Positions 16,458 through 24,893 are shown, counted from the first letter of the stretch. The stretch is DNA of 64,000 nucleotides from Dongia_B soli (GCF_034044715.1 NZ_JAXCLW010000008.1:62001-126000); one strand, 5' to 3'. Numbers and translations are program-made. The notes: generated by a model from the letters alone, not told the origin.

Positions 16458-18175
16458 GGCGATAAGGTAAAATTGCCGGAGGTCAGCACATCGTCCCGAT
16501 GCCGATAGGTGAAGTTCATCCGATTCTGGTTGACCAGATGCTTGAGGGTCAGTGTGACCTCTCGGTTCGGCGGCATGATGCGCCGGAACTTGACCTGCAA
16601 GGACGAAGCAACGCCGTCTCCGAGATGGAGATATTGTGCCGTGTAGTGAGCCGCCCAGTCGACCAGCGCCACGCCCGGGACAATCGGCAAGCCGGGAAAA
16701 TGCCCGTCGAGCTGCTGCAAGCCGGATGGAATAAAGAGATCAAGCTCGATGCCGTTTCCAATGGGCCGTAGATTGCGCAATTCCGGATATTGCGGCCGGT
16801 CCGGATTGATGGTCACATTTTCCTCATTGAACAATGCCAAAATGTCCGACGCGCGCCGCTTGCCTAGCGTGGAAGCGGGAAGCGCATCGACGAAGCGCCA
16901 GTGCTTGGGAAGGCAAGCGGATTCCAGCTGCCTGCCGAGCTGCTGGCGCAACAGCCGGCCGAAACGGAAATCGCCGATCTCCTTCAATCGCGTCGTCCCC
17001 GACTCGCTTGGCACGATGGCGGCAGCCAGGCGCGGACGATCGCTCGGCATGATAATGACGGCAGCGGCTTTTACCAAGTCGACGCCGAGCAAAGCAGCTT
17101 CGATCTCTTGGAGACTGATCCGCTTGCCTTCGATTTTTACAATGTCGTCAGCCCGGCCCCGGTTGCGGAAGGAACCGTCCGCCGCCAGCGTGATGAGATC
17201 GGCACTGTCATAGAGTCCGTCCCCGGCGATGAAGGGAGAGCGGACCTGCATGCATCCGTCAGGTTGCTGCCGGACGGCGACACCGGGCAATGGATGCCAG
17301 GCTGGATCTGTGTTCCGCCAATGGCGATAGGCGATCGCGCCGGTTTCCGTGCTGCCAAAAATTTCGGTCGGCGCCAGGGATAGGATATCAGTTGCTTCGC
17401 GGGCCGCGCTTGCCGGCAATGGCGAGCCGGCGGAGAGGATCAATGCCGGCCGGTTGTGCTCGCTCTGCGACGGCAAGCCGGAAAGGCGGCTGAGATGGGC
17501 AGGGCTGGTCACCAGGACGGCGCCGTGCAGGTCTTCGGCGAGGACGGTCTCCCAGAAGTCGTGGCTATAGCCATGGAAAGGCCGGCCGGTCAGAAGCGGC
17601 CAGACCAGCCGGAAGGTGAGACCATACATATGTGTGGGCGAGACCGTGGCGTGCACCCAACCGGTTGCTGGCAGATCTGGCCCGAACAGGCTTTCGATGG
17701 CCCGGGCCTCAGTTTCGAGCAAAGCCAGTGTCTTCGTCACGCATTTCGCATTGCCCGTCGTGCCCGAGGTAAAGAGATCGAGACGGCAATTTTCCGCCGT
17801 CAGGACGGGTAAAGCGCCGACTTGCTCCGGCTGATGTTCCAGCCGGAGAAGCGGCAGGTCCTGCGCCACCGGGCGGTTGCTGACGATATGATCCCAACGG
17901 TCACGGATACGCATCAGCGTGTCCGGCAGGACGTTTTGCGGCATCAGCGCCGTTGCCCCGGCATGAAAAAGGGAAAGGAGGCCGACCGCCGTCCAATAGG
18001 CATCGGTACAGGCAAGCAATCCCTGGCGACAGCCGTTGCGCCGAAGCTCAGCCGCATTGCCGGCGACATCGCGGTGGAACTGGGCAAGATCGATGCACTC
18101 GCCGCCTGTCGCGGCGACGGTCGCGGCCGCTGCTCGGCCATCAGCAAATATGCGGGCGATCGAACCGGCGGTCAT
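16454..18175 (-). CDS. apeH: ApeH-ApeI fusion: AMP-forming aryl-ACP ligase plus hotdog dehydratase
   Basis: I place the start at the ATG at 18175, which overlaps the apeG stop (ATGA); the frame stays open further upstream. The 573-residue product has an adenylate-forming domain over about 460 residues: the P-loop DLFTSGTTGNAKCVTKT, FGSTETGAIA, then GLYDSADL, and GRADDIVKIEGKRISLQEIE with the C-terminal-domain Lys. A short hotdog domain of about 100 residues follows, with QQLDGHFPGLPIVPGVALVDWAAHY (ApeI/FabA-like, with the active-site His in DGHFP). ApeH loads the 4-hydroxybenzoate-type starter on ACP; ApeI pairs with ApeP. In E. coli these are separate genes, so one polypeptide is notable. 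Confidence 0.86.
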   Translation of the reverse strand: MTAGSIARIFADGRAAAATVAATGGECIDLAQFHRDVAGNAAELRRNGCRQGLLACTDAYWTAVGLLSLFHAGATALMPQNVLPDTLMRIRDRWDHIVSNRPVAQDLPLLRLEHQPEQVGALPVLTAENCRLDLFTSGTTGNAKCVTKTLALLETEARAIESLFGPDLPATGWVHATVSPTHMYGLTFRLVWPLLTGRPFHGYSHDFWETVLAEDLHGAVLVTSPAHLSRLSGLPSQSEHNRPALILSAGSPLPASAAREATDILSLAPTEIFGSTETGAIAYRHWRNTDPAWHPLPGVAVRQQPDGCMQVRSPFIAGDGLYDSADLITLAADGSFRNRGRADDIVKIEGKRISLQEIEAALLGVDLVKAAAVIIMPSDRPRLAAAIVPSESGTTRLKEIGDFRFGRLLRQQLGRQLESACLPKHWRFVDALPASTLGKRRASDILALFNEENVTINPDRPQYPELRNLRPIGNGIELDLFIPSGLQQLDGHFPGLPIVPGVALVDWAAHYTAQYLHLGDGVASSLQVKFRRIMPPNREVTLTLKHLVNQNRMNFTYRHRDDVLTSGNFTLSP

Positions 18176-18771
18176 GACTGTTGCCGGCGCCATTTGAGTA
18201 GGTGACGGAAACCGATCTCGCCGACGAACAAGGCACCGGTAATAAGATAGGAGATGAGGCCGGTCCAAAGCGTCCAGGTGGCGAGGCTGCCCCAGATGGA
18301 CAGGCCGATAGCGATCATCGCATTGGCGACCAACCAGACCAACCAGAGGACCGTTACCTTGCGGCAATAGAGCTGTCCGCTCGGCGAAAGTTCGCCATCG
18401 GTCAGGACGGCAATGCGCTCGATCAGGCTGGGCGGGCAATAAAGCGACCAGCCGAAGACGCTGGCGGCGACAAGGCTCATCAGGGCCGGATAGGCGGAGA
18501 CGGCGAAGGCCGAATCCAGGATCGACGCAATCAGCAACAAAAGTCCGGCGACCAGCAGCGGTACCCGCCAAAACCGCGCGATCTCAGATTTCGCCGCAAT
18601 CAGCCGCAAAGCCAACAGGATGAGCGCCGCCGCGATGAAGCCACGAGGAGAAATGATATCCCGGCTGAAATACACGAAGAAAGGATAGGCAACGCCGAGG
18701 GCCGCCAGGGCAATGATTAAGGCTGTTCCGGATTTACTCCGCCAAGATGGCTTGGACACGGTCGAGAACAT
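18172..18771 (-). CDS. apeG: APE-cluster integral membrane protein ApeG
   Basis: This 199-residue protein has about five to six transmembrane segments (for example IIALAALGVAYPFFVYF and GLLLLIASILDSAFAVSAY) and the conserved FGWSLYCPPSLIERIAVLTDGELSPSGQLYCRKVTVLWLVWL core, the COG4648 pattern found in APE loci. Its biochemical role is not known. It overlaps apeF by 38 bases at its 5' end and apeH by 4 bases at its 3' end. Other in-frame start codons downstream cannot be excluded, given the unusually long overlap with apeF. Confidence 0.8.
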   Translation of the reverse strand: MFSTVSKPSWRSKSGTALIIALAALGVAYPFFVYFSRDIISPRGFIAAALILLALRLIAAKSEIARFWRVPLLVAGLLLLIASILDSAFAVSAYPALMSLVAASVFGWSLYCPPSLIERIAVLTDGELSPSGQLYCRKVTVLWLVWLVANAMIAIGLSIWGSLATWTLWTGLISYLITGALFVGEIGFRHLLKWRRQQS

Positions 18772-18982
18772 CGCTCACCCGGCGAACCGTCTTGAATTCT
18801 TCTGCCTTGAATTTGCGTTTGGTCAATTCTTGCAGCTTCACAATCAGATCAACCGCATCGATACTGTCGAGATCGAGGTCCTCGTATAGCAACGCTTCGG
18901 GCGTGATTTTTTCCGCCGGCACCTCGAACATCTCTTCCAGATAGCCGCGCAGGGCCTGGTAAATCTCGTCACGGGATAACAT
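18734..18982 (-). CDS. apeF: Acyl carrier protein ApeF
   Basis: This 82-residue acidic carrier protein has the phosphopantetheine site DLDLDSIDAVDLIVKL (Ser40). It is one of two adjacent ACP genes, the usual APE arrangement. In characterised systems the two ACPs divide starter loading and chain elongation, though which does which here is inference. It should be activated by the ApeB transferase encoded on the other strand. Confidence 0.9.
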   Translation of the reverse strand: MLSRDEIYQALRGYLEEMFEVPAEKITPEALLYEDLDLDSIDAVDLIVKLQELTKRKFKAEEFKTVRRVSDVLDRVQAILAE

Positions 18983-18986
18983 TGTC

Positions 18987-19262
18987 TCAGTCCTTGCGCT
19001 GCGCCTGAATGAACTTTGCCAAACTATGGATGGTGGCGAAATGCGCCTTCACCTCATCGGTGATGGTCTCGATCTTCGTACCATAGGTCTTGCGAATGGC
19101 AACGCCGAGTTCAAGCGCGTCGATGGAATCCAAACCAAGTCCCGTAGTGAATAAGGGCTCGTTGCTGTCGATATCGCCGGGCTCGATACCTTCGAGCTTC
19201 AGCGTCCGGACGACCAGCTCTTTCAGGTCGTGTTCCAAGTCATTGAGTTGCAAGTTGTTCAC
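18987..19262 (-). CDS. apeE: Acyl carrier protein ApeE
   Basis: This carrier protein has the site GLGLDSIDALEL (Ser46). I choose the GTG at 19262 because GAAGG lies 8 bases upstream and a roughly 91-residue product fits the ACP family. The frame is open to 19352, but that region codes for the C-terminus of the ApeD acyltransferase. The start therefore lies inside the end of apeD, giving a 23-base overlap. It lies 4 bases before apeF. Confidence 0.88.
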   Translation of the reverse strand: MNNLQLNDLEHDLKELVVRTLKLEGIEPGDIDSNEPLFTTGLGLDSIDALELGVAIRKTYGTKIETITDEVKAHFATIHSLAKFIQAQRKD

Positions 19263-20016
19263 CGTAATAACCTTCAATATGGCGGACCAGTGCTCTGGCT
19301 GCGATCGATCTGCTTTGTTCGCGCAATAGCACTTTTGAATCCAGGCTGTCACCGACTGTTACTGTGAATTGCGAACGGCGGGGCGGGACGCGCCACCAGG
19401 GATCGCCCTTCAGCAGCATGATCGGCTTGCAGAGGATCGTGACGAGTTGAATGCGGGCTTCGGCGAGCAAGGCGATGTTGGCGAAGCCGCGGTGGAATCG
19501 CATCGGCTCACCGGGCCTAGTCCGGGTGCCTTCGGGGAAGATGATAAGATTGTCGCCGCTATCGATCGAGGTCTTGCAGGCGTCGAGCAGCGCTTCGGGT
19601 TCCAGATTGTTGGGGATGTAACCGCAAAGCCGCACCACGCCGCCGAGATAGCGGTGGTTCCACAATTCATGTTTGACGATGCATTGCGCGCGCGGAATGA
19701 AGGCCATCAGGAACACTACGTCCAGCAGGGTCGGATGATTGGCGATGACGAGATGGCCCTGGCTGTCTGCCAGCCTTTCCGCACCTACTACCTCTAAGCG
19801 CAGGATGCCGAGGCCTTGCAGCATCGCCGCGAAAACCCGGAACAGGCCTTGGACGAAACGCTGCGCATTGCGCCGACCTGTGGCGCCATCGATCTTCAGT
19901 TTGGCCACGATGGGAAGGACAGTCAGCGCCGCCAGCGCACCGCCGCCGAAAAAGACGGAAAAGGCAAAGCCCGTTGCGATGACCCGCCAGCCGCGATCGA
20001 TATGGTTAAGCCGCAC
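19240..20016 (-). CDS. apeD: Lysophospholipid acyltransferase-like protein ApeD
   Basis: This 258-residue PlsC-family protein has an N-terminal hydrophobic segment (FAFSVFFGGGALAALTVL). It carries the acyltransferase motifs H-x4-D in VIANHPTLLDVVFLM and FPEGTRTRPGEPMRFHRGFANIAL. It may acylate the lipid or sugar anchor of the polyene. It overlaps apeC by 11 bases upstream and apeE downstream. Confidence 0.88.
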   Translation of the reverse strand: MRLNHIDRGWRVIATGFAFSVFFGGGALAALTVLPIVAKLKIDGATGRRNAQRFVQGLFRVFAAMLQGLGILRLEVVGAERLADSQGHLVIANHPTLLDVVFLMAFIPRAQCIVKHELWNHRYLGGVVRLCGYIPNNLEPEALLDACKTSIDSGDNLIIFPEGTRTRPGEPMRFHRGFANIALLAEARIQLVTILCKPIMLLKGDPWWRVPPRRSQFTVTVGDSLDSKVLLREQSRSIAARALVRHIEGYYGEQLATQ

Positions 20017-20758
20017 GTTGCCACCGCCATCTCATGCGTTCGCCGGTCGAGCTGGCGGTATCACATCCGGACAGAAAGAATTTCAGGAAATCTTCGATCG
20101 CATTGCTCTCGACCGCATGGTTGCGGGACGGCGTCGATTCGGTTGCGGCCGCAGAGATATGGAGCGCATCGCCGACCGGCTGCCGGCTGAGTTTGAGAGC
20201 GACGACCAAGGGCGCGCCAGCCTCCGGCTTTTCCTGGAACCGCTGATAATCACCGGCAAGCGGCTCCTCATAGCAGACGAGCAGCACCGCTTCGTCAGGA
20301 TTGGCCGCCAGGTTGGCGGCCGCTTCCAGCATTGCAAAACCGAATGTATCGCGGCCGGCCGAAATAGTCGTATGGCCCGCCTTGTTGCCGGTGTGGATCG
20401 ACAAAAGGCCCGCCAGAGCGTGATGGATGGACAGGCTAAAATCGGCCGGCGACGGTGGTTGTTGCTGCGCCAGATTCCCGAGGATTCGCAGGGTTCGCGG
20501 AAATTCGCCGTGGCGGGAAGCGAAGATATAGCGGGTTGTCTGGATGCTGTCGCAGGCAAGGGCCGCGCCGATGACTTTTTGCCCGAAAGTGTCGATCCGC
20601 CGACGCAGCATCATGGGAAGTGTGCCAAGGCCTTCGCCATCCCTTGGTTCGCCGCCGCCGGGTACACCAGCCCAGGCGCGCCAGTCTGCTCGCGTCTCGA
20701 GACCCGGCGCCCAGGCAAACCAATCTTCGACAAAAATGGGAAGTTCCTGCTGCATCAT
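20006..20758 (-). CDS. apeC: Truncated ketosynthase-like chain-length factor ApeC
   Basis: This 250-residue protein matches the N-terminal half of a beta-ketoacyl synthase (PF13723-like): LPIFVEDWFAWAPGLETRADWRAWA, then SIHHALAGLLSIHTGNKAGHTTISAGRDTFGFAMLEAA. The position where ketosynthases carry the catalytic Cys reads SAGRD, so it cannot be a self-sufficient ketosynthase. ApeC is known to partner ApeO as a chain-length factor. It is the first gene of the minus-strand APE operon. Confidence 0.87.
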   Translation of the reverse strand: MMQQELPIFVEDWFAWAPGLETRADWRAWAGVPGGGEPRDGEGLGTLPMMLRRRIDTFGQKVIGAALACDSIQTTRYIFASRHGEFPRTLRILGNLAQQQPPSPADFSLSIHHALAGLLSIHTGNKAGHTTISAGRDTFGFAMLEAAANLAANPDEAVLLVCYEEPLAGDYQRFQEKPEAGAPLVVALKLSRQPVGDALHISAAATESTPSRNHAVESNAIEDFLKFFLSGCDTASSTGERMRWRWQRAA

Positions 20759-21065
20759 CTTCAGTATGACGGGTCGTTCAGTGACAGAGACGCGCTTTGG
20801 AAATTCGGCATCACGTGCCTTGCTTCCAGCGGCTTGTCGCTTATGCGATGTCCGGAAATAAATTGATTGCGGACAATATGATAGCTAGCGGCACATTTCG
20901 CCCCGGCATTGCGCCTTTTAACCCTGACCATCGCTCCATGCTCGGCCGCAACCGCATCCGGATTCCCAATAGGGCATCCGATACCCCCAGCCCCCAAATT
21001 TAGCAAAAAACATTATAATACGGCTCCAGCACTTTATGGAAGCCTTCCCGTAGACCCCGAACCTA
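20759..21065. promoter_or_regulatory. Divergent APE promoter region
   Basis: About 310 bases separate the divergent apeC and apeB genes, with no supported gene. An exact 6-bp dyad TGTCCG (20849-20854) / CGGACA (20870-20875) with a 15-base spacer lies about 95 bases upstream of apeC. An AT-rich tract with TTATAAT lies near 21013-21019. Both are candidates for operator and promoter elements only; no matching regulator gene is adjacent. Confidence 0.4.
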
Positions 21066-21797
21066 TTGAAATATATGAGTTTTGTGTCAATTCTTCGAGA
21101 GGAGGGCGAGGCCGCCTCGGATATGCTGGAACGCTGGTCCCACCGGCTTCCCCCCATGGGAACAATAGCCGAGCGGAGCCGGATAGGCCGCGCCTTGCTC
21201 TATGATCTGCTGCAAGGCGTTGTTGGCGATGTCGCTGCCGATTGGCGGATAGAGACAGAATCTTCCGGCCGGCCAATCGTGTTCTCGCCCAATTTACGCT
21301 CCCCTGAGCCCGACCACCTTTTGCCGTCGGTCTCGATAGCGCATTCCGGTGGCTGGGTCATGTGCGGCATGTCACAGGAGGGGAAGATCGGCGTCGATCT
21401 CGAAATGCTGCGATCCGACCGGAATTGGCAGGGCATGGCGGAATCCGCCTTCGGACCCCAGGAGGTGCGGCGGGCGGCGCAACATGGCATGCCTGGCTTC
21501 TATCGTCTCTGGACGTTGCGGGAAGCCATGGCTAAAGCGACAGGGGAGGGGTGGCCGGCCGTGACCGATAAGCAAGACCGTGCTGATACCGGCCCCGATA
21601 CCGGCATCTGGTTCGCCTCACTCGACGGTGCGTCCTGGTCGCTGTGGCATGAACGGATGCTCTGCCTTGCGACGCAGCGACAATTCAGCCTGGCCGTTGC
21701 GCGCAGCTATCGGGCAAAAGCATCACCCACGTCACACATGCCGTTAAAATGGTGGCATTTATCGCAGGAGTTGCAGATGATGGAAACTCAGTCATAG
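21066..21797 (+). CDS. apeB: 4'-phosphopantetheinyl transferase ApeB
   Basis: This protein of about 240 residues is a Sfp/EntD-type transferase: HSGGWVMCGMSQEGKIGVDLEM (the Mg-binding GxDxE pattern) and LWTLREAMAKATGEGW (the W-x3-[K/R]EA-x3-K pattern). It would convert the two APE carrier proteins to their holo forms. The start is uncertain: a TTG at 21066, an ATG at 21075 and an ATG at 21123 are in frame and none has a strong Shine-Dalgarno. It leads the short plus-strand unit apeB-apeA, divergent from the main APE operon. Confidence 0.83.
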   Translation: MKYMSFVSILREEGEAASDMLERWSHRLPPMGTIAERSRIGRALLYDLLQGVVGDVAADWRIETESSGRPIVFSPNLRSPEPDHLLPSVSIAHSGGWVMCGMSQEGKIGVDLEMLRSDRNWQGMAESAFGPQEVRRAAQHGMPGFYRLWTLREAMAKATGEGWPAVTDKQDRADTGPDTGIWFASLDGASWSLWHERMLCLATQRQFSLAVARSYRAKASPTSHMPLKWWHLSQELQMMETQS

Positions 21798-21821
21798 GTC
21801 AGATGCGCGGGGAAGGCGCAT

Positions 21822-22571
21822 ATGCCAGAGCAGGGGTCATCGATGCATCAACTGGGGTATCTGCGGAACGATCGTCTCACTGCAGATATGTATGTACCGG
21901 AATCGCGTTTCGGCATCTGGTTCTTGCAGACGGAAACCTGGGCAACTCATGTCCTCACCCGGGCGGTCAACGATCTCGAACGGCTGATCGAGAATCGCCT
22001 GCAGTCATATCCGGTCATTGTCGATGTCGGTTGCGGCCTCGGCCGCTCGTTCAAATTGCTGCATGAACGGTTCAAACCGGAACGCATGATCGGCGTCGAT
22101 ATAGACTCGGCGATGCTCCAGGCGGCCGCGTCGGGGATCGCCAAGGAGAATTTCACCGTCGAGCTGCGGCAATCCACCAGTTCGCGCCTGATGATGCCGG
22201 CACAATCCGCCGACATGGTGTTCTGTCATCAGACCTTTCACCATCTGATCGACCAGGAGGCGGCTTTGCGGGAGTTTTACCGCGTGCTGAAGCCAGGTGG
22301 TCTGCTGCTTTTTGCGGAATCGACCAGGAAATACATTCATTCCTGGCTCATTCGTTATCTCTTCCGTCATCCGATGGATGTGCAACGGACTGCGCCGGAA
22401 TATCTGCAGATGATCCGCGATGCCGGATTCAATATCCGGCCGCGCTCGGTCTCCTATCCCTATCTCTGGTGGAGCCGCTCGGATCTCGGCATCATGGAGA
22501 GATGGTTCGGCATCAAGCCGCCGATGGAGCGCGAAGAAACCCTCGTCAATCTGGTCGCAGTAAAGCATTAA
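21822..22571 (+). CDS. apeA: SAM-dependent methyltransferase ApeA
   Basis: This 249-residue class I methyltransferase has motif I VIVDVGCGLGRSF, an acidic ribose-binding loop MIGVDID, and the post-motif region DMVFCHQTFHHL and EFYRVLKPGGLLLFAE. Methyltransferases of this type are common in APE loci and could decorate the aryl head group; that is inference. GGGGAAGG lies 5 bases before the ATG. It follows apeB by 24 bases and converges with ribH. Confidence 0.8.
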   Translation: MPEQGSSMHQLGYLRNDRLTADMYVPESRFGIWFLQTETWATHVLTRAVNDLERLIENRLQSYPVIVDVGCGLGRSFKLLHERFKPERMIGVDIDSAMLQAAASGIAKENFTVELRQSTSSRLMMPAQSADMVFCHQTFHHLIDQEAALREFYRVLKPGGLLLFAESTRKYIHSWLIRYLFRHPMDVQRTAPEYLQMIRDAGFNIRPRSVSYPYLWWSRSDLGIMERWFGIKPPMEREETLVNLVAVKH

Positions 22572-22605
22572 GCCGGCGGCACTGTCTCGAGCACCGCCGC
22601 CGGCT
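22571..22605. terminator. Hairpin between convergent apeA and ribH
   Basis: AGCCGGCGGC (22571-22580) and GCCGCCGGCT (22596-22605) form a perfect 10-bp GC-rich stem with a 15-base loop in the short gap between two convergent genes. There is no T-tract, so termination may be inefficient or Rho-assisted. Confidence 0.55.
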
Positions 22606-22614
22606 CATGACCGA

Positions 22615-23121
22615 TCAGGCGGCGGCCTGTTTCAGCTTCTGCATATTGGCAATGGTCTGGGCACAGGCATTTGCAGCTTCGGTACCCTTCACCAGGAAGT
22701 GCTCGAAGAAGAATTTCCGGTGCTCTTCATGGTCATGGAAATGCTGCGGCGTCAGGACCGCCGACAGAACCGGCGTTTCCGTTTCGAGCTGCACCTGCAT
22801 CAGGCCGCTGATGACCGCCTGGGCGACGAATTCGTGGCGATAAATACCGCCATCGACGACGAAGCCGGCGGCGACCACGGCGGCATAACGCCCGGTCTTG
22901 GCCAGGATCTTCGCCTGCAACGGAATTTCGAAGGCGCCGGGGACGGCGAAGACATCGATGCGATTTTCGGTGATGCCGAGTTTCGACAGCTGCGCCACAA
23001 AGGCGATGCGGCACTGGTCGACGATATCCTTGTGCCAGGACGATTGAATGAAGGCGATGCGGCCACCCTCCGTGGGAGCTTTGCTTGGCGTTGAAATAGT
23101 GCTGATCTGGCTCTGATTCAT
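22615..23121 (-). CDS. ribH2: 6,7-dimethyl-8-ribityllumazine synthase, type II (RibH2)
   Basis: This 168-residue protein catalyses the penultimate step of riboflavin synthesis. The sequence fits the decameric type II enzymes of Brucella and Mesorhizobium: RIAFIQSSWHKDIVDQCR, DVFAVPGAFEIPLQAK, GFVVDGGIYRHEFVAQAVI, then QVQLETETPVLSAVLTPQHFHDHEEH. The first 18 residues are a Ser/Thr-rich extension. No other riboflavin gene is adjacent; the gene has its own FMN riboswitch. GAGG lies 7 bases before the ATG. In species with two lumazine synthases the RibH2 copy is often the riboswitch-controlled one; a housekeeping ribH1 elsewhere in the genome is expected but cannot be seen here. Confidence 0.92.
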   Translation of the reverse strand: MNQSQISTISTPSKAPTEGGRIAFIQSSWHKDIVDQCRIAFVAQLSKLGITENRIDVFAVPGAFEIPLQAKILAKTGRYAAVVAAGFVVDGGIYRHEFVAQAVISGLMQVQLETETPVLSAVLTPQHFHDHEEHRKFFFEHFLVKGTEAANACAQTIANMQKLKQAAA

Positions 23122-23207
23122 TTTGGTACCTCAAGCGTTGGGACCGGAATCAGGGCAAACGGGCTATCCATGTAAGGACGCTACGCGCCCACATGTCGGC
23201 GACATCC

Positions 23208-23355
23208 CGTCCTCTTCCATCCGGACTATGACCGTCGGCTTCGGAGTCACACCGAATCTGCTGACCTTGCCGGATCGATTCCGGAAAGCGCTCGCGGGCT
23301 TATGCGATCATGCGCAATCACCGCCGGTGGGGAATCACACCCCGCCCTGAGAACG
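23208..23355 (-). ncRNA. FMN riboswitch (RFN element)
   Basis: On the minus strand the conserved RFN core is recognisable. It begins CGTTCTCAGGGCGGGGTG, continues TTCCCCACCGGCGGT and later GATTCGGTGTGACTCCGAAGCCGACGGTC, and ends GGATGGAAGAGGACG. The P1 strands CGTTCTC and GAGGACG pair with one wobble. The 3' P1 strand can instead pair with CGTCCT at 23180-23175, which gives a plausible switch between P1 and a downstream alternative stem. It lies 86 bases upstream of ribH2, so FMN is expected to repress ribH2 expression. Confidence 0.95.
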
Positions 23356-23454
23356 TTTTGCCATACGGGTCGAGCCCGGATAACGGCGATTCCATAGGGG
23401 ATTTCGGCGCGCGCCGCAAGCCCGCCGCTGAGAGCCGGCAGGAAGCTGAAACCG

Positions 23455-24501
23455 CTAACCGGTGAAATCGATCACGACCTTGATATCGTCGGACTGGCGT
23501 TCGAAGGCTTCAGGCCATTGCTCCAGCGGGACACGGCGCGTGATCAAGCGCTGTAGCCAGAGCTGGTCGGCGGTGCGGAGCGCAGCCACGGCCTGTTCAT
23601 AGTGCCGGCGATTGGCATTGACGGAGCCGAAGATCAAGTCGTTCTCCAACACCAGGCGCCTGCCGATCTCGCCGATATCGAAATCGAGTGCATGCTGTCC
23701 GCTGGATAAGCCGGCGAGACAGACGATGCCGTTTCGGCCATTCAAAGCAAAAGCATCCAGGATCACCGGCGCCGCGCCGGTGCATTCGATGATGATGTCG
23801 GGGCGCAGATCGAGGTCCTTCAGCTTGCCGCTATGATAGGTGGCGCCCAATGCGCGGACGAGATCCGGCTTGGGGCCGGTTTCCACCTGATCGAAGACAT
23901 GCATGTCGAAGCCTTGTTGTTCGCCCATCAAGGCCGCGAGCAGGCCGACCGGGCCTGCCCCTGTGATCAAGGCGCATTTCGGTTGCCAGTGCGCGCGGGC
24001 GCCGATGCGGCGGATCTGTTCCCAAGCCTTGGCGACGATGCTGGCAGGCTCCACCAGGACGGCGGTGGCGCGCATCGACAATGGCACCCGGATCGCATAG
24101 GCGGATGCCAGTGCAAATTGTTCGCTGCCATAGCCGTCGATCGACTTGATGCCGCGTTCAACATATTCGCCGTTGCTGCACGTATCCCATTCGCCGGCGG
24201 CACAGTTGGGGCAGGGAACGGGGTCGGGCCGGCGCACAAATCCGACCACAAGATCGCCCGGCTGAAAGCCGCTGTCATCTGGCGCCCAGATGATCTCGCC
24301 CAGGGCTTCATGGCCGATAACCAGATATTGTTTGCCTTCCGGCGCCCAGCCGTAATTGCCGGCGGCGATCTCGATATCGGTGCCGCAGATCCCCAGATCC
24401 AGGCACCGCACCAAGAGATGGCCAAGGGAACAATCCGGCTGATCGATTTCCTGTAATGCCAGGGAATGATTTTGGCCGGGAATAAGCGTAAGTGCACGCA
24501 T
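23455..24501 (-). CDS. Zinc-type medium-chain dehydrogenase, glucose 1-dehydrogenase-like
   Basis: I start this 348-residue protein at the ATG at 24501, behind a GAGGG site; the frame is open 69 codons further without support. Motifs are those of Zn MDR enzymes of the Sulfolobus glucose-dehydrogenase type: GICGTDIEI (catalytic Zn Cys), VIGHEALGEI, a structural-zinc-like region PVPCPNCAAGEWDTCSNGEY, the family signature ERGIKSIDGYGSEQFA, and the cofactor motif ITGAGPVGLLAAL. It probably oxidises an aldose or polyol with NAD(P). No sugar-pathway genes lie next to it. The substrate is not determined by sequence. Confidence 0.82.
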   Translation of the reverse strand: MRALTLIPGQNHSLALQEIDQPDCSLGHLLVRCLDLGICGTDIEIAAGNYGWAPEGKQYLVIGHEALGEIIWAPDDSGFQPGDLVVGFVRRPDPVPCPNCAAGEWDTCSNGEYVERGIKSIDGYGSEQFALASAYAIRVPLSMRATAVLVEPASIVAKAWEQIRRIGARAHWQPKCALITGAGPVGLLAALMGEQQGFDMHVFDQVETGPKPDLVRALGATYHSGKLKDLDLRPDIIIECTGAAPVILDAFALNGRNGIVCLAGLSSGQHALDFDIGEIGRRLVLENDLIFGSVNANRRHYEQAVAALRTADQLWLQRLITRRVPLEQWPEAFERQSDDIKVVIDFTG

Positions 24502-24626
24502 CGACACCCTCACTTCTGCCGACTCAACCGCTTCACGTTGAAAAACGTTCCAGGAGAACGTTCCGGCCGCTGCGGTTGTGCGGGAAACAAGTGAGTCGAG
24601 GAACGAGGTCGTCAGGGAGACAAGCG

Positions 24627-24893
24627 TTAGCCTGCGGTCTGGAGGGCCACATCCCCCGATGCGCCGGGTCCCTGGTAGCGTAACAGGGGAGTGTTTTCCG
24701 CGTACCACTTGTCGGGGTTTGTCCAGACATAGGGACAGACGTCATGGATCCTGATTTCGGTTACCCGATACGGCTGTGCGCTCAATATCTCATCCAAAAA
24801 GCGCTGCGCATCCTCGCTGTCGGAATAGGCGATCACCCTGTTTCGATAATCAAGCGCGACCAATTTGGCGTTCAATTTACGGATCAAATCCAT
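24627..24893 (-). CDS. Small hypothetical protein (88 aa)
   Basis: This 88-residue soluble protein begins MDLIRKLNAKLVALDYRNRVIAYSDSEDAQ and carries HDVCPYVWTNPDKWYAEN in its second half. AGAGGAG lies six bases before the ATG, which supports translation. No family was recognised. It ends 125 bases before the dehydrogenase gene on the same strand and begins about 95 bases from a strong palindrome at 24987-25011 that could control it. Confidence 0.6.
   Translation of the reverse strand: MDLIRKLNAKLVALDYRNRVIAYSDSEDAQRFLDEILSAQPYRVTEIRIHDVCPYVWTNPDKWYAENTPLLRYQGPGASGDVALQTAG

Noticed and set aside
21011..21020. A TATAAT box as a firm promoter for apeB
   Set aside because: No convincing -35 element lies 16-18 bases upstream on either strand, so only an AT-rich region is recorded.
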